This document shows positions 7,112-15,085 of a stretch of 21,692 bases of DNA, piece after piece. Below the pieces are notes generated by a model, which saw only the letters and a program-made list of their open reading frames with translations, ran no database searches and was not told the DNA's origin. Within the stretch, counting starts at the first letter, position 1. Every line of letters begins with the position of its first letter. Both the position numbers and the translations under genes were made by a program. Source of the stretch: Nitromaritima sp964584125 (GTDB lineage Bacteria > Nitrospinota > Nitrospinia > Nitrospinales > VA-1); contig CAZOYP010000045.1 of assembly GCA_964584125.1 (NCBI GenBank), positions 1 to 21,692 of the forward strand. Direction: 5' to 3'.

Positions 7112-8452
7112 ATGTCTATAACGTCAGACACCCTTCAAATCAAACCAGAGAAAATGGATTTTCGTGCATACTCTATTTCATGGAATCTAACTAAACGTTG
7201 CAACCTAAATTGTGATCACTGCTACCTAGATGCCGATTTCCGTGGAGGCTTTCGTACTGACGAACTTGACACAAATCAATGTAAACAGGTTATCAACCAA
7301 ATCGCTGAGGTCAACCCAAATGCATTCCTAATCCTTACTGGCGGTGAACCCTTATTACGTCCAGATATCTATGAAATTATCCGTTATGCAGCAGACAAAA
7401 AGTTTATGGTCGTTTTAGGTACAAATGGAACCCTAATCAACAAAACTAACGCCCAAAAAATTAAGCAAGCTGGTGCGCACGGTGTAGGAATTAGCATTGA
7501 TTCAATGGAAGCGACCAAACATAACAAATTTCGAGGCGTTTCCGGAGCTTGGGAAAAATCCATGGAAGCCTTCAGGGTACTAAATGAAGTTGGTGTGGAT
7601 TTTCTTATCCAAATGTCAGTCTCAGACATGAACTACAAAGAAATTCCTGATGTAGTAGCATTCACAGAAAAAATAGGAGCAATTGCGTTCAATTTATATT
7701 TCTTGGTATGTACAGGAAGGGGCCAAGGAAATACAGATATTTCTAATGAGGCCTATGAGGAAGCACTCGAAATGCTCTACGAACAACAGATGAAATACAA
7801 AGGGCGGTTGATGATCAATTCTAAATGCGCTCCGCAATATAAACGAGTTGTTTATGAAAATGATCCAGATTCTGTATATACACGCACCTACTCAGGAGGT
7901 TGTCCAGCTGGAACTCACTATAGCAGAATATCGCCCGAAGGTAATATGACACCTTGCCCATTCATAGAGGAATCTATTGGAAATTTAAAAACATCCTCAT
8001 TTAAAGAACTATGGGACAACTCTCCGTTAATGATTCAATTACGTGATCGCAAACAGTTAGAGGGAAAGTGTGGAACCTGTGAGTTTTCTTCTATGTGCTC
8101 TGGCTGTCGCGCACGAGCCTTTGCAGAGTCAGGAGATTATATGTCCGAAGATCCTTCATGTGACTACGAACCTGGAAAACACGGCGGAAAAGAGATTACT
8201 CTTAAGGTGGAAGATACACTAGGACTAGAAGTTGAATACCACACTCAGTGGACTCCCGAAGCCAAAAAACGGTTAGAACGAATTCCTTCCTTCGCAAGAG
8301 GGATGGTCGTAAAAGGAATTGAGAGATTTGCCGAAGAAAGAAATATTACACTTATTGATGAAACGGTTGTAAAAAAATCACGGGAAGAGATGATCGAAAA
8401 ACGAGGTGCGATGTTTCCTTTTCTAAAAAAATTCATTAACTCAGAAAAATAA
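7112..8452 (+). CDS. Radical SAM/SPASM enzyme fused to a C-terminal PCP_red domain
   Basis: A 446-aa cytosolic enzyme. The radical SAM core (~20-235) has the CxxxCxxC cluster motif with C30, C34 and C37 (RCNLNCDHCYLD), the GGEP motif (LTGGEPLLR) and GISIDS. A SPASM/twitch-like auxiliary cluster region (~265-355) has GGCPAGTHYSRISPEGNMTPCP, KCGTCEFSSMCSGCRARAFA and DPSCDYEP. This Cys spacing is like the haem-pathway enzymes NirJ and AhbC/AhbD. From W380 the tail (WTPEAKKRLERIPSFARGMV, then IERFAEERNITLIDETVV) matches the PCP_red domain otherwise found at the end of the dark-operative protochlorophyllide reductase B subunit. The reaction is unknown; haem or tetrapyrrole side-chain chemistry is a reasonable inference. 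The gene abuts the small secreted protein with no spacer and is followed by a weak terminator. Confidence 0.88.
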   Translation: MSITSDTLQIKPEKMDFRAYSISWNLTKRCNLNCDHCYLDADFRGGFRTDELDTNQCKQVINQIAEVNPNAFLILTGGEPLLRPDIYEIIRYAADKKFMVVLGTNGTLINKTNAQKIKQAGAHGVGISIDSMEATKHNKFRGVSGAWEKSMEAFRVLNEVGVDFLIQMSVSDMNYKEIPDVVAFTEKIGAIAFNLYFLVCTGRGQGNTDISNEAYEEALEMLYEQQMKYKGRLMINSKCAPQYKRVVYENDPDSVYTRTYSGGCPAGTHYSRISPEGNMTPCPFIEESIGNLKTSSFKELWDNSPLMIQLRDRKQLEGKCGTCEFSSMCSGCRARAFAESGDYMSEDPSCDYEPGKHGGKEITLKVEDTLGLEVEYHTQWTPEAKKRLERIPSFARGMVVKGIERFAEERNITLIDETVVKKSREEMIEKRGAMFPFLKKFINSEK

Positions 8453-8482
8453 AAAAACTACATCTACAACTCGCAGCTAACC

Positions 8483-8516
8483 GCCTTACTAAGTTCACCA
8501 AAAGGCTATTTTTTTC
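8483..8516 (+). terminator. Possible weak Rho-independent terminator after the radical SAM gene
   Basis: GCCTT (8483-8487) can pair with AAGGC (8502-8506) across a 14-nt loop, followed by TATTTTTTTCT. The stem is only 5 bp and the loop is long, but the position between two convergent genes and the T-run fit a terminator for the plus-strand unit. Confidence 0.35.
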
Positions 8517-8889
8517 TATATAGGTCGCTTACACGTAATCCACCGCGGTCTTCATTTTCAATCTGTGTTTGTCGAGAATCTTCTAAGTCCTCTTTACCAA
8601 GTGCCTCAGACACTTCTATTTGATAGTCCTTAACTTTTCTATAAAGCGGATGAGTGATATCTAACTTTAGATTCGATAATGCTGCGGTGAACTCACCCGT
8701 CCCATCAGGAGTAAGCTTGCATACCAGTTCCCCTGACTCATCATCACGGAAAACGTCGAGCACAGTAAGAGGAGTTTTATTCTTCACAACAAACCCCATT
8801 TCGCGAAGCAGTGTCAACACAACTCCCTTTCCATATGCTCTCAAGGGTAGACATTCTAACAAATCATTTAATAGTTCCTGCGCACTCAT
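8506..8889 (-). CDS. Hypothetical protein, 127 aa
   Basis: I do not recognise this protein. Read from the ATG at 8887-8889 it begins MSAQELLNDLLECLPLRAYG and has 127 residues. The frame stays open to a TTG at 8956-8958, but the extra residues look non-coding and the ATG is preferred. It appears soluble: a helical N-terminal third (GKGVVLTLLREMGF), a beta-like middle (TVLDVFRDDESGELVCKLTPDG) and an acidic, polar C-terminus ending RVSDLYRKK. There is no signal peptide, membrane segment or metal motif. It is monocistronic and converges on the radical SAM gene. No strong ribosome site is visible. The protein-like composition supports a real gene; the function is unknown. Confidence 0.6.
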   Translation of the reverse strand: MSAQELLNDLLECLPLRAYGKGVVLTLLREMGFVVKNKTPLTVLDVFRDDESGELVCKLTPDGTGEFTAALSNLKLDITHPLYRKVKDYQIEVSEALGKEDLEDSRQTQIENEDRGGLRVSDLYRKK

Positions 8890-9127
8890 AAAATTAGTCT
8901 GCAAATTTATTATAAAAAGTGGACTTATCTTTCTGATTAGCAAGCTTTTTACTAGCAACGTTCTGAAAAAACATTTTCCACAAAAAGAAATTACACTCAG
9001 AAAACTTAGCTTGAAAATATGGGCAGATTCTTCTGGAACTCTATTAGGTTTTTAAGGATAATATCAAATTATTGTTTAGAAGATAGGTTTAAAATTTTAC
9101 GATACAGCAATAACTTAAGGAAATTAA

Positions 9128-9649
9128 ATGGAAAAAATTTCTATTCTTGACTTCATTAAAAACTTGCCCTTTTTTGCAGAATTTACAGAAAGTGAAAAGT
9201 CTTCACTTTTAAATGAAGAAGGTATTTTCGAAAAATATCAGGAGGGCGAAACTATCATCAAACAAGGAGCAATTGAATCTTGGCTTTACGTAGTCCTACA
9301 AGGAAAAGTAGGCCTTTATAAGTCAATAGATAACAATATAGATGATGGGCGGATATCTCTTAAAGATAGTGAGGAAATCTTGGTAAAGGAGATTGAAATA
9401 GGGGCGATATTTGGAGAAATCTCTTTAATAACTGACCGCCCAAGGAATGTCACGGCTCGTGCCACATCGAACGATGTATCAGTCATCAAAATTACGAAAT
9501 CAACCATAGATAAGTTTGAGCAACCAATACAAATGAAAATTCAGAAACAGCTTATTTTAAAACTTGCAGAAAGCTTAGATAATATGAATAGTGTATGCTT
9601 TAAATTAAAGTCTTTTATTGAAAGTAAGTCAAACCCTAAGAAGTCATGA
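9128..9649 (+). CDS. Single-domain cyclic nucleotide-binding (CRP-like) protein
   Basis: A 173-aa soluble protein that is essentially one cNMP-binding beta-barrel. N-terminal helices (ISILDFIKNLPFFAEFTESE) lead into the barrel (GETIIKQGAIESWLYVVLQGKVGLY). The phosphate-binding cassette is FGEISLITDRPRNVTARA with E97 and R106, the residues that hold the ribose and phosphate in cAMP/cGMP-binding members. A C-terminal helix (QKQLILKLAESLDNMNSV) follows. There is no helix-turn-helix, kinase or other output domain, so it cannot act as a classical CRP-type activator alone. The ATG follows TTAAGGAAATTAA. It lies upstream of the decayed STN gene and the T2SS operon on the same strand; a regulatory link is only a possibility. 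Confidence 0.85.
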   Translation: MEKISILDFIKNLPFFAEFTESEKSSLLNEEGIFEKYQEGETIIKQGAIESWLYVVLQGKVGLYKSIDNNIDDGRISLKDSEEILVKEIEIGAIFGEISLITDRPRNVTARATSNDVSVIKITKSTIDKFEQPIQMKIQKQLILKLAESLDNMNSVCFKLKSFIESKSNPKKS

Positions 9650-9708
9650 TCCCAGCTAAACCTTTATATTCTTGTTAATTAGCCAATAAAACAGCGGAGA
9701 ATATTAAT

Positions 9709-10145
9709 ATGATTAAATTTTTTTGTATTTCTGCATTGTTTTCATAGCTTTATCCCCTTTTAATGATGCGAGAGCAGAACTGGAGTCTCGTTCAAACTTA
9801 AAGGTTTCAACACCACTCCCCCTCTACTAGGCTATAATCTGAATCCTCGACCCCTATTTATCAACTTCTCCGAAAACCTCGATTAACTCCACATCAAAAG
9901 GAATTCAACTTCATTTTCGGGACTATCCACTGGGTGAGATTTTAAAAAATATACACGGTGAAACTGGTATTCGTTTCAATACATCATATGAAATGGAAAA
10001 AAATCTTATCCGCCTGGATTTTGAAGTAAAGCACTGGCAAAGCCTAGTTGAAAAGCTGATCGCAAATTATAGCCGCATAGAAATATGGACTAATCAGTCT
10101 AAAACCTTAAAAATATGGCTTATCAAGGGTAATCCCTATAATTAA
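9709..10145 (+). pseudogene. Frame-broken secreted STN/N0-domain protein
   Basis: This region has no intact ORF but clear remnants of one. AGCGGAGAA (ribosome site) precedes the ATG at 9709, which reads MIKFF before a stop. Slipping one base back at the run of seven T gives a signal peptide (LYFCIVFIALSPFNDARA|ELESR), which stops at TAG 9828. The reading then continues in another frame (PPLLGYNLNPRPLFINF, 9818-9883). The first frame resumes from 9843 with an N0/STN-type domain: GIQLHFRDYPLGEILKNIHG, then ETGIRFN..., LIRLDFEVKHWQSLVEKLIA, SRIEIW and KIWLIKGNPYN, ending in TAA at 10143-10145. At least three frame changes are needed, so it is most simply a pseudogene, although neighbours with longer homopolymers are intact. 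A further open stretch (about 10147-10329) could be the original C-terminus running into gspC. Its domain type, and its place before gspC, suggest a former T2SS accessory protein. Confidence 0.65.
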
Positions 10146-10276
10146 GCTTATCAACGATCGCTCAAAACTAGTCACCACCAACCTAGCTAAATCCAGCCAA
10201 ATCCCTTTTTCTATAAAGGATTTTCTTTATTTTTCCGAAAAGAAAGTGTGGATTTTAACCACTGGGGATTTCAGGC

Positions 10277-11146
10277 ATGACCTATCAGCTAGAAGTAAAC
10301 GAATCTACTTTAAACGAATTCCAAACAATTAAAACCAGAGATAGTATTGCAAGATATCTACCGGAACTACTGATAACCCCTAACAAAATAATAAGTTCAT
10401 TTTTAAAAAACCTAAATTCTCTTAGACCCGTGTATAGGATTATTTCAAGTCTAAACTTAATTTTCATCCTTGTGATACTGACTTTAACTTCGATCAGTGC
10501 CCGTGCCTGGATGTATCCCGATTATCCAAGTAGAGTGGATGGAAAAAGTAAAAATAGTTCTAGTAGGGAAGTAACACGCCTTACAATTAGTCGCCAAAGT
10601 CTAAAACCGCAGAACGTCGACGAGGTTGTAACTAATAATTTATTCAGAAAAGAAAGGGATGAGTATCAACCTCCAGCTCTTGCAGAACCAGAACCGTTAT
10701 CTAAAGTCACACAAAAATCAAACCTGCCACCTCCTGAACTTACTCTTCGAGGTGTAATGCTTCTAGGCAACATTAAAGTTTGTATTTTAGAAGGGTCACA
10801 TTCAGTGACAATAGATGGCAAAGCAGAAAATACCCCTATCAAGCGAAAGGGATATCGTCTTGGCGATAAAATCAGTGACTATAAAATATCAAAAATAACA
10901 AAAAAGGAAGTAACTTTAGATAACTCTGCCGGACAAATAATTAAACTAAAGTTAAAAAGTAGCATGAGCGGCACAGATGAAGTATCAAAACCCAAACAAC
11001 CTAAAACAGACAAAAAATCAAAAATCAAACAACCTAAATCAAACATAATAAGTACGCAGCCGGTTACAAAAAAAAGACCCAAACCGACTCCAAGAATTTC
11101 TGGAACTCGCTTAACCCCGCTGCCAAATCATATTTCTGGTATGTAA
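10277..11146 (+). CDS. gspC: GspC-like type II secretion inner-membrane protein
   Basis: A 289-aa bitopic protein. The cytoplasmic N-terminus (1-53) is longer than usual, with a TM segment ~54-75. A periplasmic linker has the family-typical NNLFRKERDEYQP. The homology region (HR, ~153-227) reads PELTLRGVMLLGNIKVCILE, then YRLGDKISDYKISKITKKEV and QIIKLKL; in the family it binds the N0 domain of GspD. Instead of a PDZ or coiled-coil end it has a Lys/Pro/Ser-rich tail (three KQPK-like repeats) finishing PRISGTRLTPLPNHISGM. The ribosome site before the ATG is weak, so the N-terminus is uncertain. It is the first gene of the T2SS operon, 7 nt before gspE. The GspC assignment rests on topology, HR and position; PilP-like is the alternative. 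Confidence 0.8.
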   Translation: MTYQLEVNESTLNEFQTIKTRDSIARYLPELLITPNKIISSFLKNLNSLRPVYRIISSLNLIFILVILTLTSISARAWMYPDYPSRVDGKSKNSSSREVTRLTISRQSLKPQNVDEVVTNNLFRKERDEYQPPALAEPEPLSKVTQKSNLPPPELTLRGVMLLGNIKVCILEGSHSVTIDGKAENTPIKRKGYRLGDKISDYKISKITKKEVTLDNSAGQIIKLKLKSSMSGTDEVSKPKQPKTDKKSKIKQPKSNIISTQPVTKKRPKPTPRISGTRLTPLPNHISGM

Positions 11147-11152
11147 AATAAT

Positions 11153-12856
11153 ATGCTTAAAAAATCAGACCCAATAGAAAGAATACTATTACGAAACAAT
11201 AAGTTTACCGAAAAAACCCTCAGAGAGATAAAAACAAATCAGCTTCAAGCAGGGTGTTACCTTGGTAAAACACTTGTAGACCATGGTTATATTAACGCAA
11301 ACGTCTTAATGGAAACTCTAAGTAAAGAGCTGAGCTTACCTTTTCTCAGTTTTGAAGATTATCCAAAATCTCAATTACCAATAAAAGAAATAAATATTTC
11401 TGAAACTTATTTAAAAGAAAAAACAGTATTTCCTATAAAGATAAAAAATGACACTTTAACCTTGGCAGTATTCGACCCTTTCGATCTGCATACCATAGAG
11501 AATCTAAAAGTTTCACTCGGGAAAAACATCAAAATACTTTTGAGCACTGAAGAAGTAATTGTCGAGGCAATAGAAACATACTACGGCACAGGCGAATCAA
11601 TGATGGACCGGATGGTCGAGGATATTAAGGATGATAAAAATAATTTTACTGAGGCTGATCAAGACACGGAACATATTCGAGATATGGCATCGGAAGCACC
11701 TGTCATAAAATTGGTGAACCACATCATCAACAAAGCCACTGAAATGGGATCAAGTGATATTCATCTGGAGCCATTTGCAGAAGATTTAATACTTCGTTAC
11801 CGAATAGATGGAATTTTACATAATTTTGAAGCACCACCTAAAAGGTTAAACTCTGCGCTTTGTACTCGAATAAAGATCATGGCGAAATTGGATATTTCAG
11901 AACGTCGGCTACCTCAGGATGGTCGTATAAAGTTAAAACTACAAGGGAAAGATATTGATATGCGTGTCTCTACTCTACCAACACTTTACGGTGAAAGCAT
12001 AGTGATACGTATTCTTGATCGAGGAAACCTTAATGTTAATTTAGAAAAAATGGGATTCCCAAAGGAACAACTTGAACAGTTTCAAAAATTAATTCAAAAA
12101 CCTTACGGGAAGTTGCTGGTAACAGGACCCACTGGTAGTGGTAAAACAACAACTCTTTATGGAGCTCTACAAAACATAAATACCTCAGACAAAAAAATAA
12201 TAACAATCGAAGATCCAGTGGAATATCAGATGAGAGGCATCAATCAGATCCATGTAAAACCGCAAATAGGGCTAGATTTTGCAAATGGTTTACGTTCAAT
12301 TGTTCGTCAGGACCCTGATGTAATAATGGTGGGGGAGGTTCGTGATGCACAAACTGCAGATATTGCTATTCAGGCAGCACTAACGGGACATCTTGTTTTT
12401 AGCACAGTTCATACAAACGACGCTGCAGGAGCTATTACCCGCCTATTAGATATGGGTGTGGAAAACTACCTTATCTCTTCTGCGCTTATTGGTGTACTTG
12501 CTCAGCGACTAGTTCGTGTAATTTGTAGAAAGTGCATAGAACCTATTAAGGTCTCCTCAGCATTGATTTCCGAAATGAGAACTCATGAACAAGGTAGCAT
12601 TAATACTTTTCATGGAAAAGGTTGTAAAGAGTGCAGTAATACTGGTTTTCGGGGCCGAATAGGTATATATGAACTGCTGGTAGTGGATGATTCAATACGA
12701 CAACATATTTTAAATAAATCAACTTCCCAAGAAATTCGTGAAATAGCACGCAAAAAAGGCATGACTACTTTACGCGAGGATGGGTGGAAAAAAGTTGTGG
12801 GAGGGGTCACCACCGTCGAAGAGGTGTTAAGGGTCACAATAAGTGAGCAAACTTAG
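11153..12856 (+). CDS. gspE: Type II secretion ATPase GspE
   Basis: A 567-aa cytoplasmic hexameric ATPase that powers pseudopilus assembly. Order: N-terminal MshEN/N1-type domain (~25-150) that docks to GspL; N2 domain with VKLVNHIINKATEMGSSDIHL-type sequence (around 185-205); the RYRIDGI and Asp-box region; Walker A GPTGSGKT (325-332); His box; Walker B DPDVIMVGEVRD (387-398) with catalytic E395; the TGHLVFSTVHTNDA block; and the zinc-binding tetracysteine C458-xx-C461 ... C491-xx-C494 that marks GspE/PilB extension ATPases. All key residues are present and the length is normal. It is co-transcribed with gspC (7-nt gap) and gspF (50-nt AT-rich gap). Confidence 0.97.
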   Translation: MLKKSDPIERILLRNNKFTEKTLREIKTNQLQAGCYLGKTLVDHGYINANVLMETLSKELSLPFLSFEDYPKSQLPIKEINISETYLKEKTVFPIKIKNDTLTLAVFDPFDLHTIENLKVSLGKNIKILLSTEEVIVEAIETYYGTGESMMDRMVEDIKDDKNNFTEADQDTEHIRDMASEAPVIKLVNHIINKATEMGSSDIHLEPFAEDLILRYRIDGILHNFEAPPKRLNSALCTRIKIMAKLDISERRLPQDGRIKLKLQGKDIDMRVSTLPTLYGESIVIRILDRGNLNVNLEKMGFPKEQLEQFQKLIQKPYGKLLVTGPTGSGKTTTLYGALQNINTSDKKIITIEDPVEYQMRGINQIHVKPQIGLDFANGLRSIVRQDPDVIMVGEVRDAQTADIAIQAALTGHLVFSTVHTNDAAGAITRLLDMGVENYLISSALIGVLAQRLVRVICRKCIEPIKVSSALISEMRTHEQGSINTFHGKGCKECSNTGFRGRIGIYELLVVDDSIRQHILNKSTSQEIREIARKKGMTTLREDGWKKVVGGVTTVEEVLRVTISEQT

Positions 12857-12906
12857 AATATAAACTGTCCACTAGAGTTTTAGTATCTAGATATTAATTA
12901 TATATT

Positions 12907-14133
12907 ATGAATATTTTTTATTATAAAGCAACAGACCGATCAGGCAGATCTATTGAAGGTAAGTTGGAAGCCCCCGACTATCAAAATGCAGTTAATCAAG
13001 TGCGGAGACTTAATTATTTACCCATTGAGGTAACAAACAACCAACTAAATAAAAAATTTTTCATAAAACGCCCACTTCAAATAAAGGGATTACGAAATAA
13101 AATATCCACAAAGGATTTGGTTTCTATAACGCAGCAACTTGCTACCCTTGTTGATTCAGGAATTACCCTCGATAAATCCCTATCCATTCTTGTAGACCTT
13201 GTAGAAAAGCCACAAGCCAAAGAAATTCTTAAAAAAGTTCACAAAAAGGTTCATGCTGGAAGTTCATTCGCCGACGCATTAGCAGAGTTTCCAAAAGTTT
13301 TTTCAAAGTTATACATCAATATGATTAGAGCTGGCGAAGCAGGGGGAACATTAGCGCCTTCTCTTAATAATGTTTCTAATTTTCTTGAAAAAAGCGAAGA
13401 GCTAAAAGCAAATATAAAGTCTGCCATGATCTACCCATCAATTCTTTCATCTGTTGGTGGATTTGCAATACTAATTCTGTTTACGGTAGTAATCCCTAGG
13501 TTTTCTAAGTTGTTTGATGAGTTGGGTGCAGCATTACCTCTTCCCACAAAAGTAATGTTGTTCCTTAGCACTTTTATAATAGATCACTGGTTAGCTATCA
13601 TGATGATATTCCTCCTACTAGTGGGAATTTTTACTTATTACATTAACCAGGAAAAAGGTCGCCTGCACTGGGATGGTATCGTTTTAGGGCTTCCCCTATT
13701 TGGTTCTTTAACACAGAAAATAGAGGTCTCTCGTTTTAGTAGAACTATGGCCACTCTATTATCAAGCGGTGTTGCTATTCTTGGAGCGTTGAACATAACA
13801 CAAGCAATACTAAACAATCGTATGATAGCCGCTACTATGGGCCAACTTCGACAAGGTCTGAAGGAAGGAAATGGTTTTTCAAAGCCACTCCAACAAACTG
13901 GGGTCTTTCCGCCCCTTGCAATTCATATGATAGCAGTGGGGGAAGAAACTGGAACGCTTGATAAAATGCTTGCCAAAGTTGCAAATATATATGATCGAGA
14001 AGTTGAAAGATCGGTCAAACAATTAATCTCACTTATAGAACCATTGATGATTCTTGGCATGGCTTTAGTAATTGGTTTTATAGTTATCTCTATGCTCCTG
14101 GCAATATTTAGCATTAACGAAGTCAACTTTTAA
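12907..14133 (+). CDS. gspF: Type II secretion platform protein GspF
   Basis: A 408-aa polytopic inner-membrane protein at the centre of the T2SS platform. A short N-terminal segment (YYKATDRSGRSIEGKLEAPD) precedes two T2SF domains. The first is at ~70-190 (LATLVDSGITLDKSLSILVD... MIRAGEAGGTL) and the second at ~275-397 (MATLLSSGVAILGALNITQA... MIAVGEETGTLDKMLAKVA). TM segments lie at ~172-192, ~222-245 and ~375-400. The paired (R/V)AGEAGGTL and VGEETGTL motifs are diagnostic. The length is normal (about 400 aa). The ribosome site is poor, so translation may depend partly on readthrough from gspE. Confidence 0.96.
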   Translation: MNIFYYKATDRSGRSIEGKLEAPDYQNAVNQVRRLNYLPIEVTNNQLNKKFFIKRPLQIKGLRNKISTKDLVSITQQLATLVDSGITLDKSLSILVDLVEKPQAKEILKKVHKKVHAGSSFADALAEFPKVFSKLYINMIRAGEAGGTLAPSLNNVSNFLEKSEELKANIKSAMIYPSILSSVGGFAILILFTVVIPRFSKLFDELGAALPLPTKVMLFLSTFIIDHWLAIMMIFLLLVGIFTYYINQEKGRLHWDGIVLGLPLFGSLTQKIEVSRFSRTMATLLSSGVAILGALNITQAILNNRMIAATMGQLRQGLKEGNGFSKPLQQTGVFPPLAIHMIAVGEETGTLDKMLAKVANIYDREVERSVKQLISLIEPLMILGMALVIGFIVISMLLAIFSINEVNF

Positions 14134-14157
14134 TAAAAAGTTATATTAATCAAAGGA

Positions 14158-14168
14158 ACGAGTCTCGT
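14158..14168. repeat. Short inverted repeat abutting the gspG start codon
   Basis: ACGAG-T-CTCGT lies exactly between AAAGGA and the ATG of gspG. As RNA it could form a 4-bp stem with a 3-nt loop directly before the start codon. It is short enough to be chance. Confidence 0.3.
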
Positions 14169-14579
14169 ATGAATAGAAACCTAAAAATATTAAAAAACAA
14201 AAACAACTCGCAGTTTGGTTTTACTTTAATTGAATTGCTCGTCGTCATGGTAATTATTGGACTTTTGGCCGCTTTAGTTGTTCCAAAATTTTTTGGACAC
14301 GTAGACAAGGCAATGCAGCAAGATGCCCAAGCTCAAATCGAGTTGCTTGGCCAAGCTCTCGATTTATACCGTCTTGAAAACCACAAGTATCCAAATACTG
14401 ATGAGGGCCTTAATGCAATTGCCTCATACCTCAAAAAAGAAGTTCCAATGGATCCATGGGGAAATAGCTTTGCGTACACCTCGCCTGGAGAGCATGGAGA
14501 TTATGATCTAATTTCTTACGGTGCAGATAGTATTGAGGGTGGAGAAAATAACAATAGAGATATTGTAAGTTGGAAGTGA
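14169..14579 (+). CDS. gspG: Major pseudopilin GspG
   Basis: A 136-aa prepilin-like protein, the main subunit of the T2SS pseudopilus. A 17-residue basic leader ends in Gly17, and prepilin peptidase would cut before Phe18 (FTLIELLVVMVIIGLLAALV) with the required Glu22 at +5. The mature part has the GspG core: VPKFFGHVDKAMQQDAQAQI, LGQALDLYRLENHKYPNTDEG, VPMDPWGNSF and YDLISYGADSIEGGENNNRD. The last is the Asp/Asn-rich loop that binds Ca2+ in this family. A ribosome site (AAAGGA) precedes the ATG by about 11 nt. The stop overlaps the gspH start by one base (TGATG). Confidence 0.97.
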   Translation: MNRNLKILKNKNNSQFGFTLIELLVVMVIIGLLAALVVPKFFGHVDKAMQQDAQAQIELLGQALDLYRLENHKYPNTDEGLNAIASYLKKEVPMDPWGNSFAYTSPGEHGDYDLISYGADSIEGGENNNRDIVSWK

Positions 14580-15085
14580 TGAGGATAAAAACTACTTTAA
14601 AAAAAAGTTGTTATTTAGGTTTTACTTTACTTGAGCTAACGATAGTTATGTTTTTTATGGCACTTATTGCAGGTCTGAGCACGCCCTTTGTTATGACAAC
14701 GCTAGATCGCATGGAACTGCAAACATCTGCACGCAAAGTTGCTTCTACGTTACGATACGCAAGAAGCGAGGCCATTACTTCTAAAAAACCGGTTGTATTT
14801 ACGGGAGATCTAACTCGAAATCAGTTTTGGGTTACTATATTCGGTGCAAAAAAAAGTCCAAAAATAAAATTATTAACGGACCCCATTCAACTCGCTCGCT
14901 TTATAAGTGAAACTGATAACAGTTTATTTAGAGATGGAAAGTTCACGGTCACTTTCTTTCCACAGGGAAATTCAAGTGGCGGATTAATAGGTATAAACAT
15001 TAAAGAATCTAGAAATTTGGAAAATTATTATGATATCAATGTTGACCCTATTACCGGGCAAACAAAAATCAAAAAAAATAAATAA
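14579..15085 (+). CDS. gspH: Minor pseudopilin GspH
   Basis: A 168-aa prepilin-like protein. The ATG at 14579 overlaps the gspG TGA (TGATG). The frame is open to a TTG three codons earlier, but the overlapping ATG is preferred. The leader MRIKTTLKKSCYLG is followed by FTLLELTIVMFFMALIAGL, with Glu at +5. The mature part has the GspH-type helix ARKVASTLRYARSEAITSKK and beta-strands KPVVFTGDLTRNQFWV and GKFTVTFFPQGNSSGGLIGI, ending in VDPITGQTKIKK. In the family GspH is a minor component between the initiation tip and the GspG shaft. gspI begins inside its 3' end. Confidence 0.92.
   Translation: MRIKTTLKKSCYLGFTLLELTIVMFFMALIAGLSTPFVMTTLDRMELQTSARKVASTLRYARSEAITSKKPVVFTGDLTRNQFWVTIFGAKKSPKIKLLTDPIQLARFISETDNSLFRDGKFTVTFFPQGNSSGGLIGINIKESRNLENYYDINVDPITGQTKIKKNK

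Noticed and set aside
8890..8958. N-terminal extension of the 8506-8889 gene from a TTG
   Set aside because: Extra residues look non-coding and have no ribosome site; the ATG at 8889 is preferred.
8654..9055. 133-aa plus-strand ORF opposite the hypothetical gene at 8506-8889
   Set aside because: Ser-rich shadow; the opposite strand has better coding character.
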